DNA of 64,000 bases from Halomonas stenophila (GCF_014192275.1 NZ_JACHXR010000003.1:1-64000), one strand, 5' to 3'; numbered from the stretch's first letter, positions 28,889-42,184 are shown. Notes: a model not told the origin generated them from the sequence alone. Numbers and translations are program-made.

Positions 28889-31620
28889 GGGCGCCTCCCC
28901 TCGCCGGCGGGCTCGAGCCGGCCCCACTGGCCGGTGGCGAGGCCCGGCACCAGGCCGGCCGGCACGCCGACCAGGCCGGGCGCCAGCCCGGCCGAGCAGG
29001 ACAGCGGCAGGCTCAGCCGTCCGACCGGGGTGACCAGCGCCAGCCGGTCGCCCTCGGCGAGCCCCAGCCGCGCGGCATCCGCCGCCGCCAGCTGCAGCGC
29101 CGGGGCCGCCGCCCGGGCGGCGATCATCGGCGCCCGCCGCGAGGTCTCCTCGCCACCGAACAGCCTCGGCAGCACCACCAGTTGCCACTCGCCGTCACGC
29201 CGGACGAAGCCCTCCGCAACGATCCGGGCGTAGGCGTAGCCACCGGGCACGGGGCCCAGCAGGCGCCGCCCGGGATCGCCGCCGCGCAGATGGCCGCCGA
29301 CCTCGTCGGTGAACTTGTTCCAGGCCTGGGGGGAGTTCCAGCCCGGGGCCCAGGCGAAGGCATTCTCCCGCTGGGGTCGCCCGGGGCCGGCATAGCCCTC
29401 CATGGAGAAGGCGAAGGGCGAGTCCGGGTCCTGCGGCGGGCGCGGCTCGCCGACCGCCAGGTGGGCACGCAGCGCGGTGCGGCCGCTGTAGCGGTGCGGC
29501 GCGCGGGCCTGACGCAGCCCCTGCACCCGATGGTCGGCATGGTCCGCGGCCTCGACGATGGCCGACAGCGCCGGATGGTGTCGCGCGCAGTCCCGGGTCT
29601 CGGCGTCGAGGCGGGTGTCCCCGACCCGACGGCGCTGCAGCGTCCCCTGCAGGGCATGCAGCCAGCGCCAGCTCTCGCGGATGCGGCTCTCGGGGCGCAG
29701 CACGCGCGGCTCGAACACCTGGAAGAAGCGCTGGGCGCGGCCCTCCAGGCTGACCAGGGTGCCGTCGCCCTCGGCGAAGCTCGCCGCCGGCAGGCCGATC
29801 CCGGCCCGGGCCCAGACGGCGGTGCGCTGGTGATCCAGGACCACCAGGGTCGTCAGGGCGTCCAGGGCCCGCTCGAGCCGCTCGCCGGGCAGCCGGGCAT
29901 GCAGGTCGTTCTCGAGCACCACCAGGGCGTCGGCGCGGCCCGCCTCGATCTCGTCGAGGGCCCATTCCAGGGGCTCGCCGCCGAGCATCGCCACCCCGGT
30001 GCTGTTGGTCTCGGCGCGGATCAGGCCGAGGCCGCCCGGGCGGGCCCGACGGGCCAGGGCCCGGGCGACGTTGCCGGCCGCCTCGAGGACCGCCGTCGAG
30101 CCCAGGGCATCGCCGCTGACCACCAGGGGACGCTCGGCGGCGAGCAGGGCCGCGGCGATGCGCCGGGCCTCGGCCGCCAGGCTCGGGTCGAGGGTCGCCA
30201 CCGCCGGCGCCGCGGGGTCCAGGGCATGGGCCACGGCGGCGCCCAGGCGGGCGATGTCGTCCGGCGCCAGGGCCCAGTGGCCGGCCGCGATGGCGTCGAG
30301 GCCGGTCGCGGCCGGGTAGGCGATGAACAGCGGGTGGCGCCGGTCCTGGGCCAGGGTCTTGACCGCCTCGGCGTTCCAGGCCGGGATGCCGCGCTCCGCG
30401 GCCAGCGCCTCGCGGCGGCCGAGCACCGCCTGGCGCAGCGAGAGCCCCAGCCGGGCGGCACTCTGCAGGGGGTCCTCGCCGAGCACCAGTACCGCGTCAT
30501 GGGCCTCGATCTCGCGCAGGCTCGGCGAGGGCAGCCCGCACTCCCGCTGGAGCCGGGCCATGGTCGCCAGGCAGGCCGCCTCGACGGCGGTGACGCCGAG
30601 CGAGAAGTGCTCCGCCCCGACCAGCTCGCGCAGCCGATGGTTGCTCTCCAGGCTCGCCCGGGGGGAGCCGATGCCGATCACCCGGCGGGCACTGCGCAGC
30701 CGGTCGCCCGCCCGGTCCAGGGCGGCGTCGACCTCCAGGGTCACGGTCGCCGCCCCGGGGGCCTCGCGCCACTCGGGCAGCCGCGGGCGGTCGTCGCGAT
30801 TGACGTAGCCGTAGCCGTAGCGCCCGCGGTCGCAGAGGAAGAAACGGTTGACCTCGCCGTGGTAGCGGTTCTCCACCCGGCGCAGCTCGCCATAGCGCTC
30901 GCCGGGACTGATGTTGCAGCCCACCGCGCACTGGTGGCAGACGCTCGGGGCGAACTGCAGGTCCCACTTGCGGGTGTAGTGATCGTCCGGCGGGCGGTCG
31001 GTGAAGACGCCGGTGGGGCACACCTCGCTGAGGTTGCCGGCGAAGGGACTCTCCAGCACGCCGTCGCGGTGGCGCCCGAAGTAGATGTTGTCGCCGGCGC
31101 CGAAGGCGCCGAGGTCCTCGCCGCCGGCATGGTCGCGATAGAAGCGCACGCAGCGGTAGCAGGTGATGCAGCGGTTCATCTCGTGACCGAGGAAGGGCCC
31201 CAGGTCCTGGTTGCGGTGGGTCCGCTTGGTGAAGCGGTAGCGCCGCCGGGCATGGCCGGTCATCACCGTCATGTCCTGCAGGTGGCAATGCCCGCCCTCC
31301 TCGCACACCGGGCAGTCGTGGGGGTGGTTGAGCATCAGCCACTCGATGACCCCGCGCCGGAAGGCCCGGGCCTCGGCGTCGTCGATCGACAGTCGGGTGC
31401 CGTCGGCGGCGGGAGTCATGCAGGCCATCACCAGGCTGCCCTGGTCGTCGTCGGCATCGCGGTACTGCTTGACCGCGCACTGGCGACAGGCGCCCACGCT
31501 GCCGAGCGCCGGGTGCCAGCAGAAATAGGGCAGGTCGAGGCCGAGCGACAGGCAGGCGGCGAGCAGGTTGTCGTCGCCGTCGACCCGGTAGGCCTGGCCG
31601 TCCACGTGGATCGTCGCCAT
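28885..31620 (-). CDS. nuoG: NADH-quinone oxidoreductase subunit G
   Basis: A 911-residue iron-sulfur subunit of the peripheral arm, close to E. coli NuoG (908). The N-terminal [2Fe-2S] N1b motif ends in GACRQCAV near residue 43. The N5 ligands include [16 protein letters not shown] near 97, and [10 protein letters not shown] near 150 begins N4. CHQCAVGC followed 27 residues later by Cys (from about 221) is the extra N7 motif found in E. coli-type enzymes. The C-terminal half is a molybdopterin-oxidoreductase-like domain without a cofactor role. It overlaps nuoH and lies 2 bp after nuoF. Confidence 0.95.
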   Translation of the reverse strand: MATIHVDGQAYRVDGDDNLLAACLSLGLDLPYFCWHPALGSVGACRQCAVKQYRDADDDQGSLVMACMTPAADGTRLSIDDAEARAFRRGVIEWLMLNHPHDCPVCEEGGHCHLQDMTVMTGHARRRYRFTKRTHRNQDLGPFLGHEMNRCITCYRCVRFYRDHAGGEDLGAFGAGDNIYFGRHRDGVLESPFAGNLSEVCPTGVFTDRPPDDHYTRKWDLQFAPSVCHQCAVGCNISPGERYGELRRVENRYHGEVNRFFLCDRGRYGYGYVNRDDRPRLPEWREAPGAATVTLEVDAALDRAGDRLRSARRVIGIGSPRASLESNHRLRELVGAEHFSLGVTAVEAACLATMARLQRECGLPSPSLREIEAHDAVLVLGEDPLQSAARLGLSLRQAVLGRREALAAERGIPAWNAEAVKTLAQDRRHPLFIAYPAATGLDAIAAGHWALAPDDIARLGAAVAHALDPAAPAVATLDPSLAAEARRIAAALLAAERPLVVSGDALGSTAVLEAAGNVARALARRARPGGLGLIRAETNSTGVAMLGGEPLEWALDEIEAGRADALVVLENDLHARLPGERLERALDALTTLVVLDHQRTAVWARAGIGLPAASFAEGDGTLVSLEGRAQRFFQVFEPRVLRPESRIRESWRWLHALQGTLQRRRVGDTRLDAETRDCARHHPALSAIVEAADHADHRVQGLRQARAPHRYSGRTALRAHLAVGEPRPPQDPDSPFAFSMEGYAGPGRPQRENAFAWAPGWNSPQAWNKFTDEVGGHLRGGDPGRRLLGPVPGGYAYARIVAEGFVRRDGEWQLVVLPRLFGGEETSRRAPMIAARAAAPALQLAAADAARLGLAEGDRLALVTPVGRLSLPLSCSAGLAPGLVGVPAGLVPGLATGQWGRLEPAGEGRRP

Positions 31621-31622
31621 GC

Positions 31623-32972
31623 TCAGCCCTCCTCGCCGACGGGGCGCGGGGCGCGCGACGAGGCGATGCCGGCTTCGAACTCGTCGCGGAAGTGGGCCAG
31701 GGCGCTCGCCAGCGGCATGGCCGCCCCCGGGGCATGGGCACAGAAGGTGCGGCCGGGGCCGAGATCCCGGGCCAGGTCCTCGAGCAGCTCGATATCGCCC
31801 GGCTCGCCCTCGCCGCGCTCCAGGGCCGCCAGCAGCCTCACCGTCCAGGGCAGGCCATCGCGGCAGGGCGTGCACCAGCCGCAGGATTCCCGGGCGAAGA
31901 AGGCCTCGAGGTTGCCAAGCAGCGGCACCATCGGCTGGTCGTCGGGCACCACCGTCAACAGGCCGGTGCCCAGGCGGCTGCCGGCGTCGCCAATGGTGTC
32001 GAAGTCCAGCGCCAGCGAGAGGTGCTCCGGCAGCAGGAAACCGGTGCTCGCGCCGCCGGGCAGCCAGGCCTTGAGGCGGCGCCCGCCGGTCAGGCCGCCG
32101 GCGCGCTCCAGCAGCTCGCCGGCGGGCGTGCCCATGGGCAGCTCCCAGAGCCCCGGGTGCGCGACCCGGCCCGAGACCCCGAACAGCTTGGTGCCGCCGT
32201 CCTCGCTGAGCCCCCCGGACAGCGCCTGGTACCAGTCGGCGCCGTGACGCATCACCCCCGGCACGTTGCACAGCGTCTCGACGTTGTTGACCACGGTGGG
32301 CTTGCCCCAGGCCCCGGACTGGCCGGGAAAGGGCGGCTTGGCACGGGGGTTGGCGCGATGCCCCTCCAGGGAGCTGATCAGCGCCGTCTCCTCGCCGCAG
32401 ATGTAGCGCCCGGCGCCGGTATGCAGGGCGATGTCGAAGTCGAAGCCGCTGCCGGCGATGTCGGGGCCCAGCCAGCCGGCGTCGCGGGCCTCGTCGAGGG
32501 CCAGGACGAGGGCCCGGGCGGCCTCGCGGTACTCGCCGCGCAGGAAGATGTAGCCCTGCCGCGAGCGGTTGGCGAAGCCGGCCAGGATCATGCCCTCGAT
32601 CAGCAGATGGGGCAGCTGCTCCATCAGCAGGCGATCCTTGAAGGTCCCGGGCTCCATCTCGTCGGCGTTGCACACCAGGTAGCCCCGGGGCAGGTCGCCG
32701 CCGGTCAGCGTCAGGCTCCACTTGGTGCCGGCGGAGAAGCCGGCCCCGCCCCGGCCGCGCACGTTGGCCGCCTTCAGGGTGGCGATCACCGTCTCGGGCG
32801 TCTGCTCGCCGAGCACCTCGCGCACCGCGGCGTAGCCGTCCCCGGCGAGGTAGTCGTCGAGGGCGACCCGCCGGCCATCCTCGCGCAGCCGCCAGGTCAG
32901 CGGATGGGTCTCGGCGCGGCGCTCGGCGGGCGCCTGGCGCAGCCGGCTGTGGTAGCGGGGCGCGACGCTCAT
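31623..32972 (-). CDS. nuoF: NADH-quinone oxidoreductase subunit F
   Basis: A 449-residue subunit that binds NADH, FMN and the [4Fe-4S] cluster N3, the electron entry point of complex [14 protein letters not shown] near residue 72 is the NADH site, [19 protein letters not shown] near 188 the FMN region, and [12 protein letters not shown] near 358 gives the N3 cysteines. The start overlaps the nuoE stop by 4 bp. Confidence 0.97.
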   Translation of the reverse strand: MSVAPRYHSRLRQAPAERRAETHPLTWRLREDGRRVALDDYLAGDGYAAVREVLGEQTPETVIATLKAANVRGRGGAGFSAGTKWSLTLTGGDLPRGYLVCNADEMEPGTFKDRLLMEQLPHLLIEGMILAGFANRSRQGYIFLRGEYREAARALVLALDEARDAGWLGPDIAGSGFDFDIALHTGAGRYICGEETALISSLEGHRANPRAKPPFPGQSGAWGKPTVVNNVETLCNVPGVMRHGADWYQALSGGLSEDGGTKLFGVSGRVAHPGLWELPMGTPAGELLERAGGLTGGRRLKAWLPGGASTGFLLPEHLSLALDFDTIGDAGSRLGTGLLTVVPDDQPMVPLLGNLEAFFARESCGWCTPCRDGLPWTVRLLAALERGEGEPGDIELLEDLARDLGPGRTFCAHAPGAAMPLASALAHFRDEFEAGIASSRAPRPVGEEG

Positions 32973-33493
32973 GGATAGCCCTCCAGCAACGCGTCGAGGT
33001 CGTCGGGGGCCAGCGGCCCGTAGGTGTCGTCATCGATCATCAGCGCCGGCGCCCCGTCGCAGGCGCCCAGGCAGCACACCGGCAGCAGCGTGAAGCGGCC
33101 GTCCGCGGTGGTCTGGCCCAGGCCGATCGACAGCCGTTCCTCCAGGGCGGCCCGCAGCTCGGCGAAGCCGCACAGGAAGCAGGAGCTGCTGTCGCAGAGC
33201 AGGATCACGTGACGACCCACCGGTTGGCGGAAGATCAGGCTGTAGAAGGTCGCCACGCCTTCCACGTCGGCGACGCCGATGCCCAGCGCCTCGGCAATCG
33301 CCGGGATGGCGCCGTCGGGCACCCAGCCGTGGCGGCGCTGGACGATCTTGAGCGCCTCGATGCAGGCCGCCTGGGGCTGCTCGTAGTGGTCGCGCTCGCG
33401 GCGCATCGCGCGGCGGTCCGCGGCGTCGAGCACGAAGCCGTCACCGTCGGAGGCGATGGGAGCGCGGGGTGGGGGTGTCGGGGTCTCGGCCAT
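32969..33493 (-). CDS. nuoE: NADH-quinone oxidoreductase subunit E
   Basis: A 174-residue thioredoxin-like subunit carrying the [2Fe-2S] cluster N1a. Its four ligands are in CDSSSC near residue 100 and CCLGAC near 140, as in E. coli NuoE. The N-terminal 25 residues are Pro/Ala-rich and variable. It begins 2 bp after the nuoCD stop. Confidence 0.96.
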   Translation of the reverse strand: MAETPTPPPRAPIASDGDGFVLDAADRRAMRRERDHYEQPQAACIEALKIVQRRHGWVPDGAIPAIAEALGIGVADVEGVATFYSLIFRQPVGRHVILLCDSSSCFLCGFAELRAALEERLSIGLGQTTADGRFTLLPVCCLGACDGAPALMIDDDTYGPLAPDDLDALLEGYP

Positions 33494-33495
33494 GA

Positions 33496-35265
33496 TCAGC
33501 GGTCCACGTCGGCCATCACGAAGTCGATGCTGCCCAGATGGGCGATCAGGTCCGGCACGAAGCCGCCGCGCATCAGCGCCGGGATCTGCTGCAGGTGCGG
33601 AAAGCTGGGCGTGCGGATGCGGGTCCGGTAGCTGGTGGTGCCGCCATCGCTGGTCAGGTAGTAGCCATTGATGCCCTTGGTGGCCTCGACCATCGCCAGC
33701 GACTCGCCGGGGGGCAGCACCGGCCCCCAGGAGACCTGCAGGAAGTGGGTGATCAGGGTCTCGATGTGCGCGAGCATGCGCTCCCGGGGCGGCGGCGTGG
33801 TCAAGGGGTGGTCGGCCTTGTAGTCGCCGGCGGGCATGTGGTCGATGCACTGCTGGAGGATGCGCAGGCTCTGGCGCATCTCCTCGATGCGTATCCGGCC
33901 GCGGTCGAAGGCGTCGCCGCGGCTGCCCAGGGGCACCTCGAAGTCGAACTGCTCGTAGCCGGAATAGGGGCGGCGCTTGCGCAGGTCGAAGTCCAGCCCG
34001 GTGGCCCGCAGGTTGGGGCCGGTCACGCCCCAGGCCAGGGCCTCCGCGCCGTCGAAGGCGGCCACGTCGCGGGTGCGCTCGCGGACGATGGCGTTGTCCA
34101 TCATCGACCGGTCGTACTCCCTGAGGCGTTTCGGCATCCAGTCGACGAAGCCCTGCATCAGGGTGTCCCAGCCCCGCGGCAGATCCTGGGCGACGCCGCC
34201 GATGCGATACCAGGCCGGGTGCATGCGAAAGCCGGTGATCGCCTCGATGACCTCGTAGGCCTTCTGGCGATCGGTGAAGGTATAGAACACCGGCGACATG
34301 GCCCCCAGGTCCTGGAGGTAGGTGCCCAGGAACAGCAGGTGGCTCGAGATGCGGAACAGCTCGGCCATCATCACGCGGATGGTCGCCACCCGCGCCGGCA
34401 CCTCGATGCCGGCCAGCGTCTCCACCGCGAGCACGTAGGGCAGGTTGTTCATCACCCCGCCGGTGTAGTCGATGCGGTCGGTGTAGGGGATGAAGCTGTG
34501 CCAGGTCTGGCGCTCGCCCATCTTCTCGGCGCCGCGGTGGTGGTAGCCGATGTCCGGCACGCAGTCGACGATCTCCTCGCCGTCGAGCTGCAGGATGATG
34601 CGAAAGGCGCCGTGGGCCGAGGGGTGGTTGGGACCGAGGTTGAGGAACATGAACTCGGTGTCCTCGCGCTGGCGGCGCATGCCCCAGGCCTCGGGGTCGA
34701 AGCGCAGGGCCTGCTGCTCGCGCTGCTGGCCCGCCACGGTCAGGGTGTAGGGATCGAACTCGGTGGCGCGGGCCGCGTGGTCCTTGCGCAGCGGGTGGCC
34801 CTGCCAGGTCGGCGGCATCAGCAGCCGCGTCAGGTGCGGGTGCCCGGCGAAGCGGATGCCGAACATGTCCCACACCTCACGCTCGTACCAGGCCGCGTTG
34901 GGGAACACCCCGACACAGCTGGGCACCTCGAGGTCGGCACCGTCCAGCGCCACCTTGAGCATCACATCGCGGTTACTCGCCACCGACAGCAGCTGGTAGA
35001 AGACCGTGAAATCCGCCGCCGGCAGGCCCTCGCGATGGTCGCGCAGGCGCTCGTCCACCGCCGAGAGGTCGAACAGCATGGCGAAGGACGCCGGCAGGTC
35101 ACGCAGCGCCGCCAGGGCCTCGAGGAGGCAGCCCCGGTCCAGCCACAGCACCGGCATGCCAACCTGGCTCGCCGGTTCGACCCATGCGCGGTCGCCGAAG
35201 CGATGCCTGAGGGTCTCGACGGCGGGGTCGGCCTCGCTGCGACTCGATGGCGGCGCGACGCGCAT
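33496..35265 (-). CDS. nuoCD: NADH-quinone oxidoreductase fused subunit CD
   Basis: A 589-residue fusion of NuoC (about residues 1-180) and NuoD (about 195-589), the form found in E. coli and many gammaproteobacteria. NuoC is marked by [19 protein letters not shown] near 127. NuoD is marked by [13 protein letters not shown] near 207, which holds the quinone-site His, and [14 protein letters not shown] near 237. The C-terminal VMADVDR is typical. NuoD sits at the quinone pocket with NuoB and NuoH. Confidence 0.97.
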   Translation of the reverse strand: MRVAPPSSRSEADPAVETLRHRFGDRAWVEPASQVGMPVLWLDRGCLLEALAALRDLPASFAMLFDLSAVDERLRDHREGLPAADFTVFYQLLSVASNRDVMLKVALDGADLEVPSCVGVFPNAAWYEREVWDMFGIRFAGHPHLTRLLMPPTWQGHPLRKDHAARATEFDPYTLTVAGQQREQQALRFDPEAWGMRRQREDTEFMFLNLGPNHPSAHGAFRIILQLDGEEIVDCVPDIGYHHRGAEKMGERQTWHSFIPYTDRIDYTGGVMNNLPYVLAVETLAGIEVPARVATIRVMMAELFRISSHLLFLGTYLQDLGAMSPVFYTFTDRQKAYEVIEAITGFRMHPAWYRIGGVAQDLPRGWDTLMQGFVDWMPKRLREYDRSMMDNAIVRERTRDVAAFDGAEALAWGVTGPNLRATGLDFDLRKRRPYSGYEQFDFEVPLGSRGDAFDRGRIRIEEMRQSLRILQQCIDHMPAGDYKADHPLTTPPPRERMLAHIETLITHFLQVSWGPVLPPGESLAMVEATKGINGYYLTSDGGTTSYRTRIRTPSFPHLQQIPALMRGGFVPDLIAHLGSIDFVMADVDR

Positions 35266-35307
35266 GGCGGTGGATCCTCCCGTCTCGGTGATGGGGTGGC
35301 CTTCGGC

Positions 35308-35988
35308 TCAGATGCCGTCCGGCGAGCGCAGCTCGGTGGCCTGGATGCGCTGCTCCCGCCAGCGCTCGCGCTGGGAGGGCATCTCGGCCCGGTAGACGCC
35401 CTGGTCGCCGACCACCCAGGACAGCGGGCGCCGCTCCTGCTGGATCGCCTCCTGGAGCAGCATCAGGCCCTGCAGGAAGGCCTCGGGGCGCGGCGGGCAG
35501 CCCGGCACATAGACGTCCACCGGCAGGAACTTGTCGACTCCCTGGACCACCGAGTAGATGTCGTACATGCCGCCGGAATTGGCACAGGAGCCCATCGAGA
35601 TCACCCACTTGGGCTCGAGCATCTGGTCGTAGAGCTGCTGGATCACCGGTGCCATCTTGAGGAAGCAGGTCCCGGCGATGACCATGACGTCGGCCTGCCG
35701 CGGCGAGGCGCGGATGACCTCGGCCCCGAAGCGGGCGATGTCGTGGGGGGACGTGAAGGCCGTGGTCATCTCCACGTAGCAGCAGGACAGGCCGAAGTTG
35801 TAGGGCCACAGCGAGTTCTTGCGCCCCCAGTTGACCGCCGAATGGAGGATCTCCTCGAGCCGGCCGGTGAAGACGCTGCGGTGCACCTGCTCGCGCAGGG
35901 GATCCGGGGTCGAGCGACTCTCGCCCAAGGGGTAGCGGGCACCGTCAGGCGGCTCGTCCGCCTCGGCGCGCGTCAAGGTGTACTGCAT
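35308..35988 (-). CDS. nuoB: NADH-quinone oxidoreductase subunit B
   Basis: A 226-residue subunit that holds cluster N2, the last iron-sulfur centre before quinone. Its ligands are the tandem cysteines of GLSCCYVEM (about residues 64-65) plus those in [15 protein letters not shown] and [10 protein letters not shown]. It lies between nuoA and nuoCD with gaps of 57 and 42 bp. Confidence 0.97.
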   Translation of the reverse strand: MQYTLTRAEADEPPDGARYPLGESRSTPDPLREQVHRSVFTGRLEEILHSAVNWGRKNSLWPYNFGLSCCYVEMTTAFTSPHDIARFGAEVIRASPRQADVMVIAGTCFLKMAPVIQQLYDQMLEPKWVISMGSCANSGGMYDIYSVVQGVDKFLPVDVYVPGCPPRPEAFLQGLMLLQEAIQQERRPLSWVVGDQGVYRAEMPSQRERWREQRIQATELRSPDGI

Positions 35989-36045
35989 CGGGCACCTCCC
36001 TCTGCCCGGCCGCCTGGCCGGGTCATGGCGACATCATGGAACGGA

Positions 36046-36468
36046 TCAGGCGTCGGGCCGGCGCGTCGGGGCGGGACGGCCCCGTCCCTTCGGCGCCCAG
36101 TCCAGCACTCCCACCCGGCTGTCGTAGAGCAGTCCGGCCAGCAGCACGACGATGAACAGCGCCGCGGCCCAGAAGCCGGCCCAGCCCACCTCGCGCACCG
36201 ACACGGCCCAGGCGAACAGGAAGACGGCCTCGATATCGAAGATCACGAACAGCATCGCGACCAGGTAGAACTTGACGGAGAAGCGGTGACGGGCGCTGCC
36301 GACGCCCGTCACGCCGGATTCGAAGGGGAGCGTCTTGCTGGGGCCGCGACTGCGGCCGCCGAGCAGGCTGGAGAGCCCCATCATCAGGGCACAGAGGGTG
36401 ACCACGGCAAGCAGGAAGAGCCCGATGGCCCAGTGCTCGGCAACCAGTGCTGTGGCGTCTTGCTCCAT
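36046..36468 (-). CDS. nuoA: NADH-quinone oxidoreductase subunit A
   Basis: A 140-residue, three-helix membrane subunit at the junction with the peripheral arm. [21 protein letters not shown] near residue 45 is the conserved TM1-2 loop, with PFESG as its core, and [14 protein letters not shown] near 75 carries the conserved acidic residues. First gene of the operon. The 144 bp upstream to the yqaA-like stop should hold the promoter, but no strong -35/-10 pair stands out. Confidence 0.95.
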   Translation of the reverse strand: MEQDATALVAEHWAIGLFLLAVVTLCALMMGLSSLLGGRSRGPSKTLPFESGVTGVGSARHRFSVKFYLVAMLFVIFDIEAVFLFAWAVSVREVGWAGFWAAALFIVVLLAGLLYDSRVGVLDWAPKGRGRPAPTRRPDA

Positions 36469-36612
36469 GGCAGGCCCTCGCCGCCGGATCCCTGGCCGGT
36501 CAGTCAGCGCCGGCCCCGATCATTCACCGCGGCCCACCGTCGCCCGGCGTGGCCGCGCCGTATCGACAAGCCTAGAAGATGCTCGGGGTTTTGCGCGAGG
36601 CCGGCGCGCGTC

Positions 36613-37047
36613 TCATGCTCGGCACAACGGCGCCAGCCAGGCCTCGGCGAGCCACAGCACGACGCCGTAGCGGCCGCCCTTGGCGACGACGATCAGCGCC
36701 GCCGCTCGCCACCAGGCCAGGCGGAAGATCCCGGCCAGCACGGTGAGCGGATCGCCGATCACCGGCGCCCAAGCCAGCAGCAGGCTCCACTCGCCGTAGC
36801 GGTGGTACCAGCGCTCGCCCCGCGCCAGCCCCCGCGGCGAAACGGGGAACCAGCGTCGCGCCTGGGAGTGGCGCGCATAGCGCCCCAGGGCCACGTTGAT
36901 CAGGCTGCCCAGGCTGTTGCCGGCGGTGGCCACCGCCCACAGCCCGAGCCCGCTCGGGTCCTGGCACCACTGCCGGGCCAGCCACACCTCGGAGCCGCCG
37001 GGCAGCAGGGTGGCGCTGGCCAGCGCCACCAGGAACAGGCTCAACAT
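36613..37047 (-). CDS. YqaA-family small membrane protein (VTT/DedA-related)
   Basis: A 144-residue inner-membrane protein with about four hydrophobic segments. LLPGGSEVWLA near the N-terminus and GNSLGSLINVALGRYA followed by WAPVIGDPLTVLAGIFRL are the VTT-domain (SNARE-associated) pattern of the YqaA group, distant relatives of DedA lipid flippases. Its own substrate is unknown. It stands alone, in the same direction as nuoA and divergent from thiD. Confidence 0.8.
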   Translation of the reverse strand: MLSLFLVALASATLLPGGSEVWLARQWCQDPSGLGLWAVATAGNSLGSLINVALGRYARHSQARRWFPVSPRGLARGERWYHRYGEWSLLLAWAPVIGDPLTVLAGIFRLAWWRAAALIVVAKGGRYGVVLWLAEAWLAPLCRA

Positions 37048-37110
37048 GGCCGAGTCCCGGCCGGCTGCAGTATGCTGAGCGCCGGTTCATGACGACAAGA
37101 TGACAAGACG

Positions 37111-37932
37111 ATGTCCTCCATTCCCCATACCCTGACCATCGCCGGCTCCGATCCCTCCGGCGGCGCCGGCCTGCAGGGCGATCTCAAGACCCTCTCGGCG
37201 CTGGGCACCTATGCGACCAACGTCATCACCGCGGTGATCGCCCAGAACACCCGGGGCGTGGCCGCGGTGCACCCGGTCCCGGCGCCGGTGATCGCCGAGC
37301 AGCTCGACAACCTGCTCGAGGACGTGCATATCGATGCGGTGAAGATCGGCATGGTCGCCGACCGCGAGGTGGCCGAGGCGATCGCGGCGGCGCTGCGCCG
37401 GCATCGGCCGCGCTGGATCGTGCTCGACCCGGTGATGGTGGCCAAGAGCGGAGACATCCTGGTGGATGCCGCCGGCATCGCCGCGGTGCGCGATGTGCTG
37501 GTGCCGCTGGCCGACGTCATCACCCCCAACCTGCCCGAGGCCGCCGTACTGCTCGACAGCGAGGCCCCGCGCACCCCGGATGCCATGGAGGCCATGCTGC
37601 CCGGCCTGCAGGCCCTGAAGGCGCCCTACGTGCTGCTCAAGGGCGGCCACCTGAGCGGCGAGGGCTGCCCGGACCTGCTGGCCACGCCCGCGGGCAGCGC
37701 CTGGCTGCCGGCGCCGCGCATCGCCACCGACAACCTGCACGGTACCGGCTGCGCGCTGTCCTCGGCCATCGCCGCCCGCCTCGCCCACCTGCCGCCGGAC
37801 GCCTCGATCGAGGCCATCGCCGAGGCCATCGGCGAGGCCAAGCGCTGGCTGCATGCGGCCCTCGAGGCCAGCCGGCGCCTGGCCGTGGGTCAGGGCCGGG
37901 GCCCCGTGCATCACTTCCACGCCTGGTGGTAG
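37111..37932 (+). CDS. thiD: Hydroxymethylpyrimidine/phosphomethylpyrimidine kinase
   Basis: A 273-residue ribokinase-fold enzyme that phosphorylates HMP and HMP-phosphate for thiamine synthesis. Marks are TIAGSDPSGGAGLQGDLKT near residue 8, KIGMVAD near 77, LDPVMVAKSG near 106 and the catalytic GTGCALSSAIAA near 211. It is a lone thi gene here; thiS and thiG are at 52866-53910. No TPP riboswitch is apparent in the 63 bp before it. Confidence 0.95.
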   Translation: MSSIPHTLTIAGSDPSGGAGLQGDLKTLSALGTYATNVITAVIAQNTRGVAAVHPVPAPVIAEQLDNLLEDVHIDAVKIGMVADREVAEAIAAALRRHRPRWIVLDPVMVAKSGDILVDAAGIAAVRDVLVPLADVITPNLPEAAVLLDSEAPRTPDAMEAMLPGLQALKAPYVLLKGGHLSGEGCPDLLATPAGSAWLPAPRIATDNLHGTGCALSSAIAARLAHLPPDASIEAIAEAIGEAKRWLHAALEASRRLAVGQGRGPVHHFHAWW

Positions 37933-38006
37933 CGCATCCGGCTTGCGCCCCGCGCCGGGGCCGCCCATGCTGAGACGGTGATCTCCGGCGTCCTGAGGGT
38001 TGTGCC

Positions 38007-38852
38007 ATGTCCCGCACCCTGCTGTTTGCCTGTGACCTCTCGGCCGAGAACCGCGCCGCCTTCGCCCGGGCCATCCGCCTGGCCAACCAGAGCGGCGCCC
38101 GCCTCGACATCGTCCACGTGCTCGACCCCTATCTGCCGCGTCGGGTGCTGCACGACCTCGAGGAGGCGGTGGTGGCGGACATCGCCGCCACCCTGACCGA
38201 CATCCGCGAGGACTATGCCCTGGACGAGCCGGCCAGCCTGATCCAGACGGTGGCCGGCGAGCCCTATGCCGAGATCATCCGCGAGGCCCATGACCGCGAG
38301 GCCGACATGATCATCCTCGGCGCCCATCGCAAGCGCGGTCAGCCCGACCTGGTCGCCGGCACCACCCTGGCCCGGGTGCTGCGCAGCGCCCCCTGCCCGG
38401 TGCTCTCGGTCAGCCACCCGCCCACCCAGGAGTGGCACGACATCCTGGTGCCGGTGGACTTCTCGCTGACCTCCCGGCACACCCTGCGCGAGACCCTCAA
38501 GCGCTTCCCCGAGGGCCGCCTGACGCTGTTGCATGCCTGGAACATCCCCGGCGAGCGGGAGCTGGGCTCCGATACCGACTACGCGCGCTGGCGGGATCGC
38601 GAGGTGGAGCAGCTGCGCCGCCACCTCGAAGAGGAGACCGAGCAGCTGATGAGCGAGCTCGATGACGTGCCCGACCTGGAGCTGGTGCTGGAACAGGGCG
38701 ATCCCCTCGACGTGCTGATGACCCACCTGCGGCGCCAGCCTCCCGACCTGCTGGCCCTGGGCAGCCGCGGCCAGCTGGGCCGCCACAGCCAGATCACCGA
38801 GCGGCTGCTGGCCGAACCCCACTGCGACATCATGCTCTGCCGCGCCTGGTAG
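38007..38852 (+). CDS. Tandem universal stress protein (two UspA domains)
   Basis: A 281-residue cytoplasmic protein of two UspA folds, about residues 1-140 and 145-281. The first domain ends in [21 protein letters not shown], a degenerate ATP-loop. The second has [18 protein letters not shown], without the usual Gly-Ser at the end, so ATP binding is uncertain. The layout resembles UspE-type tandem proteins. It stands alone after thiD and is probably stress-induced. Confidence 0.88.
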   Translation: MSRTLLFACDLSAENRAAFARAIRLANQSGARLDIVHVLDPYLPRRVLHDLEEAVVADIAATLTDIREDYALDEPASLIQTVAGEPYAEIIREAHDREADMIILGAHRKRGQPDLVAGTTLARVLRSAPCPVLSVSHPPTQEWHDILVPVDFSLTSRHTLRETLKRFPEGRLTLLHAWNIPGERELGSDTDYARWRDREVEQLRRHLEEETEQLMSELDDVPDLELVLEQGDPLDVLMTHLRRQPPDLLALGSRGQLGRHSQITERLLAEPHCDIMLCRAW

Positions 38853-39072
38853 GGCGGCCACGCCCTATACAGAACTCCTACAGAGGCGCTGTCATCACGG
38901 GATACCGTTCCCACGTGGCGGTGTCCCATGCCGATCGCGCGAGGCGCTCTCCCCGCCTGCTGGTCGTCCCCTGGCCGCGGTGGTCCCTGGGCGAGGCCTT
39001 CCGGGACGCCCTGCTGGGGCGCTGAGCCCGGGCCATGCTAGGCTCCCGGCTTCAGCCAACGAGGGAGCCCCC

Positions 39073-39513
39073 ATGAAAGCCCTGATCCAGCGCGTGCGCC
39101 ATGCCAGCGTGACCGTGGACGATCGCGAGACCGGCGCCATCGACCACGGCCTGCTGGCCTTGGTCGGCGTCGAGAAAGGCGACGACGAGCCCCAGGTCGA
39201 GCGGCTGCTGCACAAGCTGCTGCACTACCGGGTGTTCGGCGATGCGGACGGCAAGATGAATCGCAACCTGCAGCAGGTCGATGGCGGCCTGCTGCTGGTC
39301 TCCCAGTTCACCCTGGCCGCCGATACCCGCAAGGGACTGCGTCCCAGTTTCTCCAGTGCCGCCCCCCCGGCCGAGGGTGAGCGCCTCTTCCGGCGGCTGG
39401 TCGAGCGGGCCCGGGCCACCTGGCCACGGGTGGCCACCGGCGAGTTCGGTGCCGACATGCAGGTGGCGCTGGTCAACGACGGCCCGGTGACCTTCCTGCT
39501 GGAGAGCCACTGA
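39073..39513 (+). CDS. dtd: D-aminoacyl-tRNA deacylase
   Basis: A 146-residue cytoplasmic proofreading enzyme that removes D-amino acids (and Gly mischarged on tRNA-Ala) from tRNA. The substrate site motifs are [15 protein letters not shown] near residue 75 with SQFTL, and the conserved Gly-cisPro type motif near the C-terminal half ([12 protein letters not shown]). I chose the ATG at 39073, preceded by GAGGGAG; the ATG at 38980 would make the protein 31 residues too long. The 220 bp upstream show no convincing gene. Confidence 0.95.
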   Translation: MKALIQRVRHASVTVDDRETGAIDHGLLALVGVEKGDDEPQVERLLHKLLHYRVFGDADGKMNRNLQQVDGGLLLVSQFTLAADTRKGLRPSFSSAAPPAEGERLFRRLVERARATWPRVATGEFGADMQVALVNDGPVTFLLESH

Positions 39514-39573
39514 CCCCGACCGTGGTCGTAGGCGAGGCGCGCCAGGCCTCGTCCTGAGCCGCACCGCTTCCTG

Positions 39574-41517
<1,944 letters not shown>

Positions 41518-41570
41518 GCAGGCTCCACTCCGATACGTGAGGCTGCCGCCATCGCGACGACAACCGTGTC

Positions 41571-42086
41571 ATGACCGACGATTCTACCGAATTGCCGTCG
41601 ACTCTGCGGTCCCGCCTGGCCGCCGCGCCGCTGTGGGACTTCGCCCTGGCCCTCTATGGCCGTCCCGGCGTCGAGGCCGCCTGCCTGCACCTCCAGGACG
41701 ATGCCGGTATCGACGTGACCGAGCTGCTCTGGCGCTGCTGGCTCTATCGCCACGGCCTGGCGACCGGCGAGGCGCCCGCGGCGGTCAGCCGCTGGCAGGC
41801 CGAGGTCACGGCACCGCTGCGCCGGCTACGCCGCGCCCTGAAGGACGAGGCGCCTCACCGGAAGGGGGTCGCCGCCCTGCGCGAGCGCCTCAAGGCGTGC
41901 GAACTCGATGCCGAGCGCGAGGCGCTCGCGCGCCTCGAGGAACACAGCCTCGCCGGCCACGCCCTGCGCCCCCTGTCGAGCCCCGCCCCGGGACTGGAAA
42001 CCGTCCTGCCTCTTGTCTCGCAACTACAGAAAAAATCGCATCTTTTTGCCTTGAGAGCGTTGGAAGGCCAGCTTGACCCCTCCTGA
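41571..42086 (+). CDS. TIGR02444 family protein
   Basis: A 171-residue cytoplasmic, mostly helical protein. PLWDFALALYGRPGVEAACLHLQ near residue 20 and LLWRCWLYRHG near 49 are the pattern of the TIGR02444 family, which is of unknown function and often stands beside the YheS-like ABC-F gene, as here (divergent, 53 bp apart). The final codons overlap the -35 element of the tea promoter. Confidence 0.8.
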   Translation: MTDDSTELPSTLRSRLAAAPLWDFALALYGRPGVEAACLHLQDDAGIDVTELLWRCWLYRHGLATGEAPAAVSRWQAEVTAPLRRLRRALKDEAPHRKGVAALRERLKACELDAEREALARLEEHSLAGHALRPLSSPAPGLETVLPLVSQLQKKSHLFALRALEGQLDPS

Positions 42087-42101
42087 CCCCCCAGCTAGCC
42101 T
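42073..42101 (+). promoter_or_regulatory. Sigma70-like promoter of teaABC
   Basis: TTGACC (42073-42078), a 17-bp spacer and TAGCCT (42096-42101) lie 84 bp upstream of the teaA ATG. The -35 falls inside the last codons of the preceding gene. In H. elongata the tea genes are induced by osmotic stress, so further control is expected; no regulator site is recognised here. Confidence 0.6.
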
Positions 42102-42184
42102 GAATTCACCTGCAACAATAAGACCATCGTTTGCGCCGGGCGATATCACCTTGATTCTCCGGCCATATCAGCAGAGGAAGCTAT

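Noticed and set aside
28885-33033. A 1382-codon frame apparently fusing nuoF and nuoG
   Set aside because: The upstream part is out of frame with NuoF and lacks its motifs. NuoG starts at 31620 with a canonical N-terminus, so there is no fusion.
33538-37092. An 1184-codon plus-strand frame across nuoCD, nuoB, nuoA and the yqaA-like gene
   Set aside because: It lies antisense to genes with unmistakable motifs, and its composition is that of a shadow frame in 70 percent GC DNA.
38880-39030. A small open frame before dtd ending [12 protein letters not shown]
   Set aside because: It has no ribosome-binding site and no recognisable family, and open frames of that length are common by chance at this GC content.
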